A DNA stretch of 64,000 nt, taken from assembly GCA_019454045.1 (NCBI GenBank), contig SKCR01026824.1:1-64000 (forward strand), given 5' to 3'. A program made the translations under genes and the position numbers. Within the stretch, counting starts at the first letter, position 1. Every line of letters begins with the position of its first letter. Shown in pieces: positions 33,746-45,450 of the stretch. A model generated the notes under the pieces. It was not told the DNA's origin. It made no database searches and saw nothing but the letters and a program-made list of their open reading frames with translations. The stretch comes from Zanthoxylum bungeanum (Eukaryota > Streptophyta > Magnoliopsida > Sapindales > Rutaceae).

Positions 33746-34150
33746 AATTTGAGCTAATTGTTCGTCATATTTTACGTTTGAGATTTATTTATATTCAAAA
33801 TATAAATGCTGTTATTCACATCGAATGTGTTTATCTCAATATCATCTTTATAAAATAAAATACTTTAGTGTTCTAGAATATAAAGGTATACCCGCAACGG
33901 GTTAAACCCTGATATAGAGATAATGTTTCTAGTCAAACTAGTTACATTGTAACAATTTCCTAATTTAAGTACACACCTGAAGGGTAGTTCCTAAACTTAG
34001 GTATCTACGGTTAAAACAGTGACTTTCGTCCCGTTCCCGATTCGTAGATAGATCTCATCTGAAGTCAAGTATTCTGCTCATAGCAGATTCTGCACACCAG
34101 TACATATTTATGTACCACATCAAGTATCTAAAATCCAATTTTAATACTAG
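33746..34150 (-). pseudogene. Copia element C protease region (decayed)
   Basis: The sequence is collinear with the protease of A. A TAG stop lies at 33873-33875 (minus strand) within TATATTCTAGAACAC, identical in position to the TAG of A at 21975. The D-T-G region is weakened, and the frame is broken repeatedly. Confidence 0.7.
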
Positions 34151-34790
34151 TAGTGAACATATTTATGACAAACATATTTGAAGTCAGAGCCTTGCCCCTC
34201 TTCCTTCCTTCATGTCTGCCTTGTCTATACGGCAGTCACGCTTCCGTGTCCCCATTTGCCACATTTTAGGCAGACATCTTGGGATATGTCTTTGTCTTCT
34301 TAGAAGATTATAATGACTTTGCCTTTGCCCTTTTTAACACCCAGAAGCCTTTGGCCAAGCCTTGGCCTTCTAGAATATCGAAATAAGATGCGCCTTGCGC
34401 TTCTTGCCTTATTGCAAACTTTGGCTTTGTCTTATTAAGTATAGCCATTAACTCTCCAAGATTTTACTATTGCAATTTAGTACTTCTAAGATCTAAAGAT
34501 AGATCTATGAAGATCCTTCAATTTCAATATCATAGTATAAGGATCTAATCCTTTGTTCTGATTAAGAAATTAAGGAGTCTATTTGGCAAGCTTAATGGAT
34601 TAAGCACTAAAGTTATCATCACATGAATATTCCAAATATCATGTTCTACTATTTGTTTAACTCCGGGCTTAGGCCTAAGATGTTATTCTATCAAATAAAG
34701 TAACTTCTTAGTTTTCAGGACTATCCTGAAATTATTCCCATTTGAAAATTAAAGTCGTTTAAAAACATTTTCACCCAGGATTATGTTTTA
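34151..34790 (-). pseudogene. gag: Copia element C gag (decayed)
   Basis: The knuckle starts CLKCGKWGHG but shifts frame after the His because of a one-base deletion relative to A. The remaining gag aligns with A at nucleotide level, including AACTCTTGGAGAGTTAATGG and the region matching GAACATGATATTTGGAATA. There is no open frame of meaningful length. Confidence 0.75.
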
Positions 34791-37131
34791 AACATTAATC
34801 TTTCAATTTATCTTGATTCTAATAGTCCAACTATTTAATCAACAATTTTAGGTACTATTCATTATAATGATTACTATAGTCCAACTATATATTCAACTAT
34901 AATTTAATTGATTAAATTCAATTATATTGATTACTATAATCCAATTATAAAATCAACTATTAATTGAATAGTTTGAATACAGTCCAACTGTTTAATCAAA
35001 ACAACGATTAAATATTAGTCTAACTAATATATAATTTATTCGACGAAATAATTGAAATGAGCGTGTATGGCAAGTTACTAAATGAATATTGCAAATTTAA
35101 TACTTGCCTCCCACTATTTTTCGGCGAGCCTCTAACCCTCTGTGGAGTACTCGGGAAACCTTGTTTCCTAGTGGGCTAGGATCCCGTTAAATAACACACA
35201 ATCTTGACTTTGGTCAACAAATTGTATGATAATTAACTAGGTAGATCTCTAAGATCAATTGGATCCCATCCAATTCCTAGATCCAGTAGGTGGACATCCA
35301 AGTCCGAAACATATATCCTATATATGCCAATATATCCAATATATTGCCTAACCGTTTTCCTCTGAATCAACTAAGCCTTGGCTTTGGCACAAAAAACTTA
35401 GTGATCCCAGTTAAGCGGAACCCATTGACCATGGAAAGCTTCGTAATCAATGTCGATGGACAAGAAGTGATCTTGACTTTGGCCAACAAATCACAACTTG
35501 GAAAAGACACCAATATGGAACAAAGCCTTCTTGATTCAAACACATCCTCGACGGACAAAGGCCTTGACTTTGGCCAACAAACCAATGCCAGTCTTGGATC
35601 TTGAGTAAGAATCACTCAATGGAAGGAAAAATGCTTAATATGATGTTGAGGGTTTTTCGCGTGCCAATTGGCAACCAATTAATTATCGTTGTTAAGGTCT
35701 CATCATCATACACCTTTATACATGCATTCTAAATACATAATAAGGCGCATATAAATAAAATAATAATGATATGCGGATGGATACTCAACATATTGTTCCT
35801 AGAACAAATCTCTCCCTTTCCTCTCTCCCGCTAGCACAAGTATTACTTCTACCCGTTACATAACACTTCTAAAGAAACCTCATTTACATTGATGAGAATA
35901 GGTGAGAAGAGAAATACAATGAGTAAGGAGCTAATAGGCTGGACATGCAGGTCCAATTAATAAATTCTAAATTTATTACACAATTTCCAAAATTGCCCCA
36001 CCCATCTAATATCCATCCGATATACATTATTCATACATCGCAACCATGTATTCACACAAGCATGTTATCAATCAATCTAATCCAATTAATTAATTTGTAT
36101 ATTAATGACCATCCAATGTTCAAACAACAATTTGATTTTGCACGAGTCCAACTCGTTTTGTGAATAAGTACTCAAAAGACGAATTCTTGAATTATATTAA
36201 ACTACAAAATTAAATCTAATTCAATTTGCATTTAATACTAATTCGCTATTTAATTCCAAATTAAATATATACACTTTATTAACAACCTTAGTGACTTAGA
36301 TTCTAAATCTAACCGTTACGGGTCTCAAAGCCCGATTAACATCCAATGTTAATTTAATTAAAGTCCAATGGGCTTTTAATTAATTTCTTAAGCATGGACT
36401 TTTGGTCAATATGGGTCAAACCCAATCCAAAAGCCATTTAAGGAATCACCCTCATATGCCTAGAAACCAATTTAGGTCCATTAGGCCCAATTAATATATT
36501 AAGGTCCATTAGTCATAATTGGACTTTATGGATATGTTTTTGGGCCCAATTGGATCCAACCAATTTAGCCTAAACCCATCTTGGTACAACCAAGCCCATT
36601 AAAGCCCAATTACAACTTTTCAAGCCCAATCCAATTTAAGCCCAACATAATTAAATTCCAAAATTCCAATTTCACAATTTATTTCAAAGTGTATTGCCAT
36701 AATTAATTACCCAAATCAATATTTCCAAAACATCAATTAGCCTAATTATTATGCTCATTATCAACAATTAGTGTCCAACACAATTGATCAAAAATCAAAC
36801 CCATTTCATGCTATAGTAGTCTCGGCATTTTGGGTATATTTATATCCGATTCGAATTCAATCCAATTAAATCCAATTCAACATTACCCAATTGTTTTCCA
36901 ACTCATCCAATGATCAAAACACAAAAAATACCAAGACATTTAGGGCATGTGGTATTCGGCCAAGCCAACCAAAAGGGGAAAAATTGATCCAATCCATTTT
37001 TCATGAAATTGATCCAATACAACTTCAATTAAACATCATTTAAGCATACTTAATCAAACAATTTCATCAAATCATGCTCAAAATCAATTTACCCAATTTT
37101 AACCCTTAATTCAAATTTCATGCTCAATCTC
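34791..37131 (-). other. Long leader of element C, uninterrupted
   Basis: About 2.3 kb, non-coding, runs from gag to the primer site. It contains repeats of CTTGACTTTGGCCAACAA (near 35472 and 35562) and related copies, and a cluster of AGCCCA/GGCCCA motifs (36330-36640), mirroring the leader of A. It supplies the uninterrupted reference for the split leader of B. Confidence 0.75.
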
Positions 37132-37143
37132 GCTCTGATACCA
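37132..37143 (-). other. Primer-binding site, initiator tRNA-Met type (element C)
   Basis: Plus-strand GCTCTGATACCA is the reverse complement of TGGTATCAGAGC, one base from the LTR edge. Confidence 0.9.
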
Positions 37144-37144
37144 T

Positions 37145-39154
37145 TGTTGGGTTTCTCTAAGGTCCCAAGGATCAATTTAAGCATAGAAACATCATGTGAA
37201 TACATCAAAGAAGTTGCGGAATACTTACAATGATCAGTTGAGGCGATGCGACGAAGAACAAAACTTTTTCTGCCCTCCTTGGAAGCTCACGGCAGTGCAT
37301 ATTTTTGCCTCCATTTTGCTCCATTTTCGGTCATGGATGATCCACCAAGCTCCAAGCTTTGTGTGGTGATTCCAAGCTCACATGTGCGGTTTCCTTATCA
37401 CATTCGCAAGACCCCAAAGTGTGCTAGCACTCCGTGAAAATTTGCAACAAATCCTTAGTTGTTTCTCCTTCATGTCTCGGCAATGACAGAAAACAGAAGA
37501 AGAATATGCAGCCCCTTGGGTGAGAGAGATGGGAGAAGGGAGAGAGTGAATGTGTTATGTTGGTTGGTAAGAGAATGTGTATCTAATACACATAAATTGA
37601 ATTTCAAAAATCCATTTACCAAAAGTCAAAGCATTAAAGCTTTGCCAACTACCACCATCAACCAATCAAGTGACAAGTTGTCACATCACTCAAAGTGACA
37701 TGTGATTTGACGCTTGATGTGACTAATGATTTGACGCTTGATGTGACTTGTGGGCCGCACATAAATTCGCAATGCGAGTGCGCCCGCAAACACTCCCGGG
37801 CTCGGGTTCGCTAATTCCAAATTAACGAATATTCCGTTGCGACGCAATTAAATAATTATGCCTAGGAAAATCACTATTCACGTCGCTAACGAATTAATCC
37901 TAAATTAACTCGTTCGCCCGAATTAAAATCTAATTTCAATTCCGCGTCGAAATCCAATTTCGTATAATATATCGAATATATTATTTTATCGATTAATTTC
38001 CAAATTAATCGTTCTCTCTCTTTTATTAATATTTTATCCTAGATAAAATATCTCCGTAATTAATCCCAGATTAATTTTCTCTCTCATCATTAATTAATCC
38101 CAGATTAATAAAGTGCTAGTCATACGTCATCGGTGAATCTTCGGGAAGCGACCCATGAGATCCCCAGATATGTTGGCAGTAAATCCGGTCGTCGGACTAT
38201 CCGAACACGTAAGTACCTAGTACTACGTTTGTACCGATTTACAAGACAAGGTTGGCTTCTAGCAAAGTGCCATGCCTACCCAATTCTCCAGAAATATCCT
38301 TACAGGAATATGTGATCTATATCAGGCGTAATATACGTAGTGTTGCGTATTTCGATCCATCATCAGATGTCACGTGCTAGGCCTGGGGCTGGAAATGTGT
38401 CTGCCCCGTACGAAGCACATATCGGATCTCTTGTAACTAGTCTCTATAATCGGATAAACATGACCTAGTCATAATATCCCGATAGCTGTAGCATATAAGA
38501 GAACAGTTCCGTATCCTACGTGATCATCATCTCCACTATGACTGGAGTGATACTTCCGTCTCGACATCACACCCAACACACTACGATTCTCAATATACCC
38601 AGAAGAGGCGTACACAGACCCTGTTAAAGCCCTGGACGACCAAAACCAAAGTATATTGATTGTCGCAAGTATTAGCAAGGCAAGTCTCAGGTTAAGACCA
38701 AATACACCTACCCTGATTCGGACTTCCATAGACACATAGTCATACTACCAATGGAATTCCGATGGGTCTATAGAGCAAGCTGTTTCCCGTACCATCGGTA
38801 AAACACAACCTCCTACTACACTTGCATGAGTATCCTAAACCCAAATATATGAGAATTATGCCGTTATGCCCTGACAATGCGCACAAGTGTAATACTAGTC
38901 TTTTACGCATTATCGATATCCAATCTCGATAATACTCTGACTAGGGATATTTATTGATTAAACCTTCATGGATTGATACTGTCTCATATCATCTCAATCC
39001 AGGAACTAATCATATGGACCTTTCATCATTTATACATCTTGGTGATCTAAGCACAAATGATAAAAGAGCATTTTCCTTTTATCACATAGTTAATTTGTAC
39101 AACAACACCATGATATGTACAAATAGTGACGCTATGGGTCATAACTGTCCAACA
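37145..39154 (-). repeat. 5' LTR of element C
   Basis: Edges are TGTTGGGTTTCTC on the left and ATAACTGTCCAACA on the right. The left edge adjoins the primer site, fixing this as the 5' LTR on the minus strand. Confidence 0.9.
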
Positions 39155-40022
39155 CAAGTCCGAAACATATATACAATATATATGCCGATATATCCGATAT
39201 ATTTTCCTAACCTTTTTCCTCTGAATCAACTAAGCATTGGCTTTGGCACAACAAGCTTAATGATTCCAGTTAAGCGGGACCCATTGACTTTGGAAAGCTT
39301 CGTAATCGATGTCGATGAACAAGAAGTGATCTTGACTTTGGCCAACAAATCACAACTTGGGCAAGACATACGATATGTAACAAAGCCTTCATGATTCAAA
39401 CACATCCGCGATGGATAAAGGTCTTGACTTTGGCCAACAAACCAATGCCAATCTTAGATCTTGAGAATGAATCATTCAATGGAAGGAAAATGCTTAATAT
39501 TTGTTGAGGGTTTTTCGCGTAATTGGCAACCAATTAATTATCTTTGATTAGGTCTCATCATACACCCTTAAGCATGCATTCTAAAAGCATAATAAGTCGC
39601 GATAAATAAATTAATAATGATATGCGGATGGATGTCTCACATTGTTCCTAGAACAAATCACTCAATTTCCTCTCCCCGGCTAGCACTATTCTAACTTCTA
39701 CCCAATTACATAATACAATAGAGAAACCTTATTACATTGAGCGGAATTGGTGAGAAGAGAATTACAAAGATTCAGAGATAAAGGCTGGACACTCAGGTCC
39801 AATTTAATAAATTCTAAATTTATTACAACAATTTCCAAAATTACCCTCACCCATCTAATATCCATCCGATATACATTATTCATACAATACATCCATATAA
39901 TCACACAAATCATGTTATTCAATCTAATCTAATCCAATTAATTAATCTTTGAATTAAGTGATCATCCAATGTTCAAACAACGATTTGATTTGCGCGAGTC
40001 CAACTCGTTTGAGAATAAGTAC
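39155..40022 (-). other. Leader of element B, primer-site-proximal part
   Basis: The text begins CAAGTCCGAAACATATAT and stays collinear with 35298-36170 of the leader of C, including CTTGACTTTGGCCAACAA repeats near 39332 and 39422. It stops at GAATAAGTAC, where the Tat-type LTR starts. Confidence 0.8.
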
Positions 40023-40572
40023 TGTAGACACTGTATTTTTGCATAGAGCCCAATGATGAGCCTCGTACGGAGGCACTACCCGATAAGTTGCGGAAGTCAC
40101 GGGAAACGGACGTCGGAAGGAAAAAGTTTAAAAATAAAAACATCAACAATTAAACTCGCTAATTGGCCTCGGGTTCGCCCGATTAATCTTTGTTTTAAAA
40201 TATTAAGCCTTGGCCCAAAACCCCCGCACCCATCCAAAGCCCATTTCGCCCAAGCCCAATCCAAAAATAATTAAAACATTTAAAACACACGTCACAAATT
40301 AAATTAAATCCAATTAAATTAAATTAAATCCAATTAAATTAAATCAAATCAAATTAAATTAAATCAAATCCAATTAAAATCAAATCAATCCAATTCTTAA
40401 ATTAAATAAATCCCTTCCTAATTTAAATAAATCACTCACCAAATTAAAGATATTCCCCACCAAAATTACACAATATCCTTTCCTTTAATAAACTAATTAA
40501 TCATCTCCCTTATTTGCTTGATTTTGCTTCCTTTTGAAAACCCATGCACACAAGGAAACCCTAGTGCACAAC

Positions 40573-40580
40573 TATAAAAA
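40573..40580 (+). promoter_or_regulatory. Putative TATA box of the Tat-type LTR
   Basis: TATAAAAA lies about 550 bp from the LTR start. A TATAAAAA at the matching distance (about 570 bp) in the LTR at 63046 supports it as the core promoter. Confidence 0.6.
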
Positions 40581-40714
40581 GAGGACTAAACCAAACCCTA
40601 AGGGTCTTCCTCCCCCAATCGCTCTCACAATTCACAGTACCACATCTCTCTCCCCTCTCTCATCAACTCTCTCTCTCTCTCCCTCTAAAAACCGTGAAGA
40701 AAATAAACCATAAC

Positions 40715-43569
40715 TGTAGGACACAGAAACTGGACGATGCTGTTCCGGGCTCGCGGCCCGGTCGGGAGTACGGAGTAGCCCGCGGGGGACTAAACCGGAG
40801 AAATAAAATGGAGTCGCCACCCGGTGTGAACCGGGAAAATGATTTAAGGCCGCACTCACCCCTCGCAAGGGAAGACCTCAAACCGTTGGGTTCGGAATGG
40901 TCCCTTACTTATGTCGTTTGTAATGAATGGATTTGTGCAATATTAACCAAGTCTACACAACATGCTTAAGAACAACCTATTAACCATGCATAAAACAACA
41001 TCATGTTAAACAACCTAATCATGCATAGGAAAATAAATATCACACTAAACGACTATATCATGCTTAGAAACAACCAACTAATCATGCATTAAACATCATA
41101 CTAAACAACCTAATCATGCATAGGAAAATAAATATCATACTAAACAATTAAATCATGCTCAAGCACAACCAACTAGTCATGCATAAGACTATAACATATT
41201 AAACATCCTAATCATGCATAAAAATAAATAACACACTAATCTAAATCATGCTCAAACACAAGTTTGGATGAAACGAAATACGTGTGTCTTTCAGGTGGTA
41301 CGTGGCATTGTATCCCGAGTATAAACCGCACTACCGTCCATTCGGATTCGGCTACGGAATTTATGTCCGGGTTTCCATCCGATATACCACAAGAAATAAC
41401 ACATATTCCGTCCATCCAGAATCACATCATTCACCAATCCACAATTCTCATGCGAAATAAAATAATAAAATAACTAAAAATGAAAGATAAATAAATAAAA
41501 GGGTGCCCTCAGGTCTTACCTTTTAAGTCGCTTTCCGGGAGTGCGTTCCACGGTGCCGGAAGGGATATCGTTTCGCTGTTTTCACTGGTCCACTGTTTCC
41601 GTTGTTTTCACATGTTCACTGTTTTCACTCGTGGCTTCCGCTCGCCATTTTCTCTGATTCACTCGCTATTTTCACTCAAATTCTCAGGCTATTATCCTCT
41701 GCTTTAACTTACCGTTTTTGGGTTAATATTGGGTACAACTCTTGGACTGTTATGGAGGTAATTCTTACATGTGCATGGGCCGGTTTTAGGGTTGTGGGTT
41801 GATGCATGCATGGGGTGGTTTAAGGCAGTTCATGGCTTGGTTTCATGGCAATTATTGAGTTGAGACTGTTTTAGGGTATGTTCTCAGCAGTTTGGCTCAC
41901 CGTTTTTTGGGCTTTTGGCTCACTGTTTTTGAGGCAGTTTTTGGTGGTTTGTTGATCAGTTTGGTGGCTCGGTTTGAGGGCTGTTTTTTCTGGTGAATCA
42001 CGGTCACAATTTCAGGGTATTTGGGGGCTAATGAATCAGTAAAGGGGCTGCTGTTCTTACGTGTGCATGGACTGCATGCATGGGGCTTATTTGCGTAAAG
42101 GGGCTGCTGAAGGTGGTCAGTGGCGTGGTTTCCAGGCTACGTGAGGTGTGCCTGAAGGAGGGGCTGTGTGAAGTGGTATTTGCGTGCGAGAGGGAGAGCA
42201 GTCTCGGTCAGGTAGGGTGCAGTTCGTTGGAGGCTGGTTTGGTGATGGTGTGAAGCCGAGAGTGGAGGGTTTAGGGGCTGTTGATATCGAAGGCAGTGGG
42301 CTGGTTAGGGAGTTGTCTTGCTTCTTGTTTTATTACGTGAAGGAGAGAGAGGTGAGTCGGCTGTGATTAAGGTTTATGTTCCTTGTGGAGTTGCCGAGTG
42401 AGAGAGTGGTGTGAGTGAGGTTACGTGAAGGTCAGGGTGCCGAGAGGTTGGTGATTTGTTTTGTCGGTGATGAGGGGCTGTAGTCGGTGAAATGAGTCGG
42501 TGATGAGGGGCAGATGCGTGTTTGTTGGTTTAGGGACGTGAATAGGGTAGCTTCATGAGCTGAGCGTGAAGGTCCTGGCAGTGCGAAGGGGCGTCAAGGT
42601 TGTGTGTGGTTTAGTTGAAGGGCAGTACGTGCATGAGATGGGAGGGCTGCTAGTTACGTGGTCATGAGGGTTAGTTGCCTGAGAGAAGGAATGGCGACTG
42701 GTTAGGGTTTATTTGATGCGTGAAGGGGAATGAGACAGGGGCTGGTTTGTTCAAAGTGAGGGCTGTTGATGTTGAAGAGATCGCGGCAGAGAGAGGGGTG
42801 TGATGAAGGTTGATGATGTGTGAAGAAGGTTCCCTGAAGGGCGTAGGCGTGAGGGGTTGATCAAGTGTGGAGTGGGCCGTCTGCCGTGAGTGTGTGTATG
42901 GGTGTCAAAGAGGGGTGGTTAGCATGGAGGGTGTATGGGTAGTTTAGTGCTTGTTTGTGTTTGGTTCACGTGAAGCATGGGTGATTTTTTGGACAAGACT
43001 AAGTGATGGGCTGGCTGGCGCATGCAGAGGCTGTGTAGGGGCAGATTCGCGTGAAGGCTAGGGGTTGCTGGAGGATGAGATGGGTGGTAATGGAGGATGA
43101 GATGGGCGACGTGAGTGGGTTGCTTGGCTTTTGTTGCTAGTGTTTTGGCTTGGTCTGGGTAGTGGTTGCATGTGTGGTTGATTAGGTAAGTTTTGTTTGT
43201 TTGTTATTTGGTTGGGTGTGAGGTGTATGGTTCGTGTTTGATTGGAGAGGCAATTATTTGATGGAGAGTGGTTAGGCTTATGCTGGCTTTTTTTTTTTTT
43301 TGTTACGTGAGGATTATGGGCATGAGGCACGGGTGAGATATGGGTATGAGGGGTGGTTTAGTGAGAGAGAGGCGAGGCCGAGAATAAATCAAAACTGAGA
43401 CCAAACGAGCGAACCCGAAATTTGAACAAGCGAACCAAATCCAATAAAAATGTCAATTCTTGACCATTCCCTTCCGACGACCGCTTTCCGCAACTTCCGC
43501 AACTAAAAAAGGTGGTGCCTCCGTACGAGGCTCATCATTGGGCTGGTATGCAAAAATGCAATACCTACA
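40715..43569 (-). mobile_element. Tat/Ogre-type solo LTR, inserted in the opposite-strand LTR
   Basis: The plus-strand left edge TGTAGGACACAGAAACTGG is the LTR 3' end and the right edge CAATACCTACA is its 5' end. ATAAC flanks both sides (40710-40714 and 43570-43574), a perfect duplication. The length is 2855 bp with no gag or pol, so it is a solo LTR. The G-rich middle on the plus strand gives several chance ORFs. Confidence 0.9.
40965..41265. repeat. Tandem repeat in the solo LTR, about 3 units of 96 bp
   Basis: CAACCTAATCATGCATAGG-type text recurs at 41011, 41106 and 41204, each followed by AAAATAAATA and preceded by ATTAAACA or CTAAACA. Confidence 0.75.
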
Positions 43570-44719
43570 ATAACACTTAGCAACGCTCCTCTTTTTTTTT
43601 TGACCAAAGCCATTAACAAACACAAGACACAAAGCTACACCACACTTGCGGCTTTACACACGTCCCTTCACGACAGCCACGTGAAAACACAGCCCTAAAC
43701 AAACCTAGACAAGACCGAGACACCTAACACATAAATCATTCACGTGAACCACACTCAGCCCTCTCCTTAAACACTCAACAGCCCTCGGCTCATGTTCTCC
43801 CTTCACGAAAACAAACAAACCCTAACCCCTTCAACAAAAACAACAACAATACCGAAGTAACCTTTCACCCAAGCGAATAAACGAACAACAAAGCAACCTG
43901 CCACATATAACGGCATGCAAGAATCCCCCACCATGCATACGTGAAGCATCAAACAGACTCGGCCATACACCCCTACTGTCCACTAGCCGAACACAACAAT
44001 CCCCCTCTCATTTGACCCCTCACGCCACTCACAAACTAACAACCCTCTTTACCGAATACAACAAATAACACCCCAAAATAGCCCCTCAAAATTACACCAA
44101 CAGTCCCAAATACCACCCAAAATACACCCCGAAACAGTCCCTAAAATACCTCAAAACAGTGACCAAAACCGAGCAACAAACTGTACCAAAAACAGTCCAT
44201 TATTTCACAAAAAATATCCCAAAATAGTCCCTAAATAGCCACCCGAAATAGCAGTCAAAACAATGAGGAAAACAGAGAAAACGGCAGTGAAAACAGCGAA
44301 GGAAAACCTTGAACCAGAAAACCAGAAAAGTTACGGAGCATTAACCCTTCTGGCGACGACGTAACGCACTCCCGAGGAGCATCTTAAAAGGTAAGACCTG
44401 AGGGCCCCCTTTTTATTATTTATCTTTTCAGTTATTCTTTGTCGATCATTCACATGCATCGTTGTGTTTTATGTATGGTTTCAATTGTGTTGGTTGATGG
44501 TTGAGTGCTATCCCTTGCGGTATATCGAATGGAAACCTAGACGTAAATTCCATAGCCGAATCCGAATGGACGGTAGTGCGGTCTGTACTTGGGATACAAC
44601 TCCACGTACCACTTGAGGAACTTTCAAGCACATGTTTCATTTTGGTATTTAATTTCGTGTTTATTGTTCCGCCTTTTATTTTCTATGTATTTTTTCCTTG
44701 TTCATGCATTGTTTCTTGA

Positions 44720-45070
44720 TGCGCATGGGCTAATTACCTTTGTTTAAAGGTCCTCTATTTGAGGGAGAAAAATCCTAAAGGCTACCTTTATCACGATGTT
44801 TTGCCGCGCCGGACGAAGTACGTTCGATTGGACGTGAGATATGTTCAATCGGGCATACGAGGTCCCATATTATTTATTTGTTTATTCACGCTTTGTAATC
44901 TAGTGCGCATGGGCTAATCATGTCGGATTAAATGTCCTCCATTTGAGGGATAAAAGCCTAAAGGCTACCTTTGCCATGTTTTTTGCCGCGCCGAACGAAG
45001 TACACTCGATTGAATGTGAAATATTTTTGACCGGGTATACGAGGTCCTATATTATGTATTTTTTTATTCA
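44720..45070 (+). repeat. Two tandem copies of a 182-bp unit in the Tat-type LTR
   Basis: GCGCATGGGCTAAT, then CTCCATTTGAGGGA or a variant, then CCTAAAGGCTACCTTT, GCCGCGCCG-ACGAAGTAC and CGAGGTCC, occurs twice in a row. The same unit, inverted, is present in four copies in the LTR of element Z. Confidence 0.85.
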
Positions 45071-45109
45071 CGCATGTTTTTTGTCATTTTAGATACCACT
45101 TTGGTAATC

Positions 45110-45450
45110 TCATTCGAACGCATTTTCGAACGCCGCACGAACGTATACATTCTGCCCCAGTCCATTCGAACGCGTTTCAGGACGCTACTCCAACATGCAT
45201 GTATTCTGTTTTATCATGAATCAGGTCTTACCCCGTTCGAATGCATTTCTGAACGCTATACGAACACGAATATTATGTCTCATTTCCGTTCGAACGCGTT
45301 CTAGAACGCTACTCGAATGCGCATGCATTTTATTGTATCATGCATCAGGTCTTATCCCGTTCGAACACGTTTACAAACGCTATACGAACGCGGACATTCT
45401 GTTTACCATTCGAACGCGTTATCAAACGCTCCACGAACGCACATACAGTG
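45110..45450 (+). repeat. TTCGAACG minisatellite with about 123-bp higher-order period
   Basis: CGTTCGAA / TTCGAACGC occurs every 50-65 bp. A longer unit with AGGTCTTA-CCCGTTCGAA recurs at about 45224 and 45347. TTCGAA is self-complementary, so the array is rich in short palindromes. It also generates long chance ORFs. Confidence 0.8.

Larger units (their letters stand above)
29218..39154 (-). mobile_element. Ty1/copia element C, complete LTR-to-LTR but coding-defective
   Basis: Two LTRs of about 2.0 kb bound a 5.9-kb interior with polypurine tract, RNase H, RT, integrase, protease, gag, leader and primer site, all on the minus strand. The flanks are CAAGT (29212-29216, plus one extra T) and CAAGT (39155-39159), a target duplication inside the leader of B. 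The interior is riddled with stops and frameshifts, whereas the two LTRs differ only by scattered substitutions and small indels. Confidence 0.85.
24163..40022 (-). mobile_element. Ty1/copia element B, interrupted by element C
   Basis: B comprises a truncated 3' LTR, polypurine tract, pol and gag (24904-28870), and a leader split in two (28871-29217 and 39155-40022). The split is collinear: the left piece ends GGACCTCCAAGT and the right piece resumes with CAAGTCCGAAACATA. The uninterrupted leader of C reads GGACATCCAAGTCCGAAAC. The rest of the leader, primer site and 5' LTR of B are missing where a Tat-type LTR begins at 40023. B has the best-preserved copia coding region in the window. Confidence 0.8.

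Noticed and set aside
35290..35604. 104-codon plus-strand ORF in the leader of element C
   Set aside because: It is created by the antisense of the TTGGCCAAAGTCAA repeats, matches no family and is not kept in A or B.
40740..40800. rDNA-like GC-rich segment (GGGCTCGCGGCCCGG)
   Set aside because: It recurs inverted at 45920-45990 and in LTR Z at 56521 as part of LTR ends; no rRNA homology is seen.
43058..43330. 90-codon minus ORF rich in His/Asn/Pro
   Set aside because: It lies in the G-rich low-complexity interior of a solo LTR and has no counterpart in the related LTRs.
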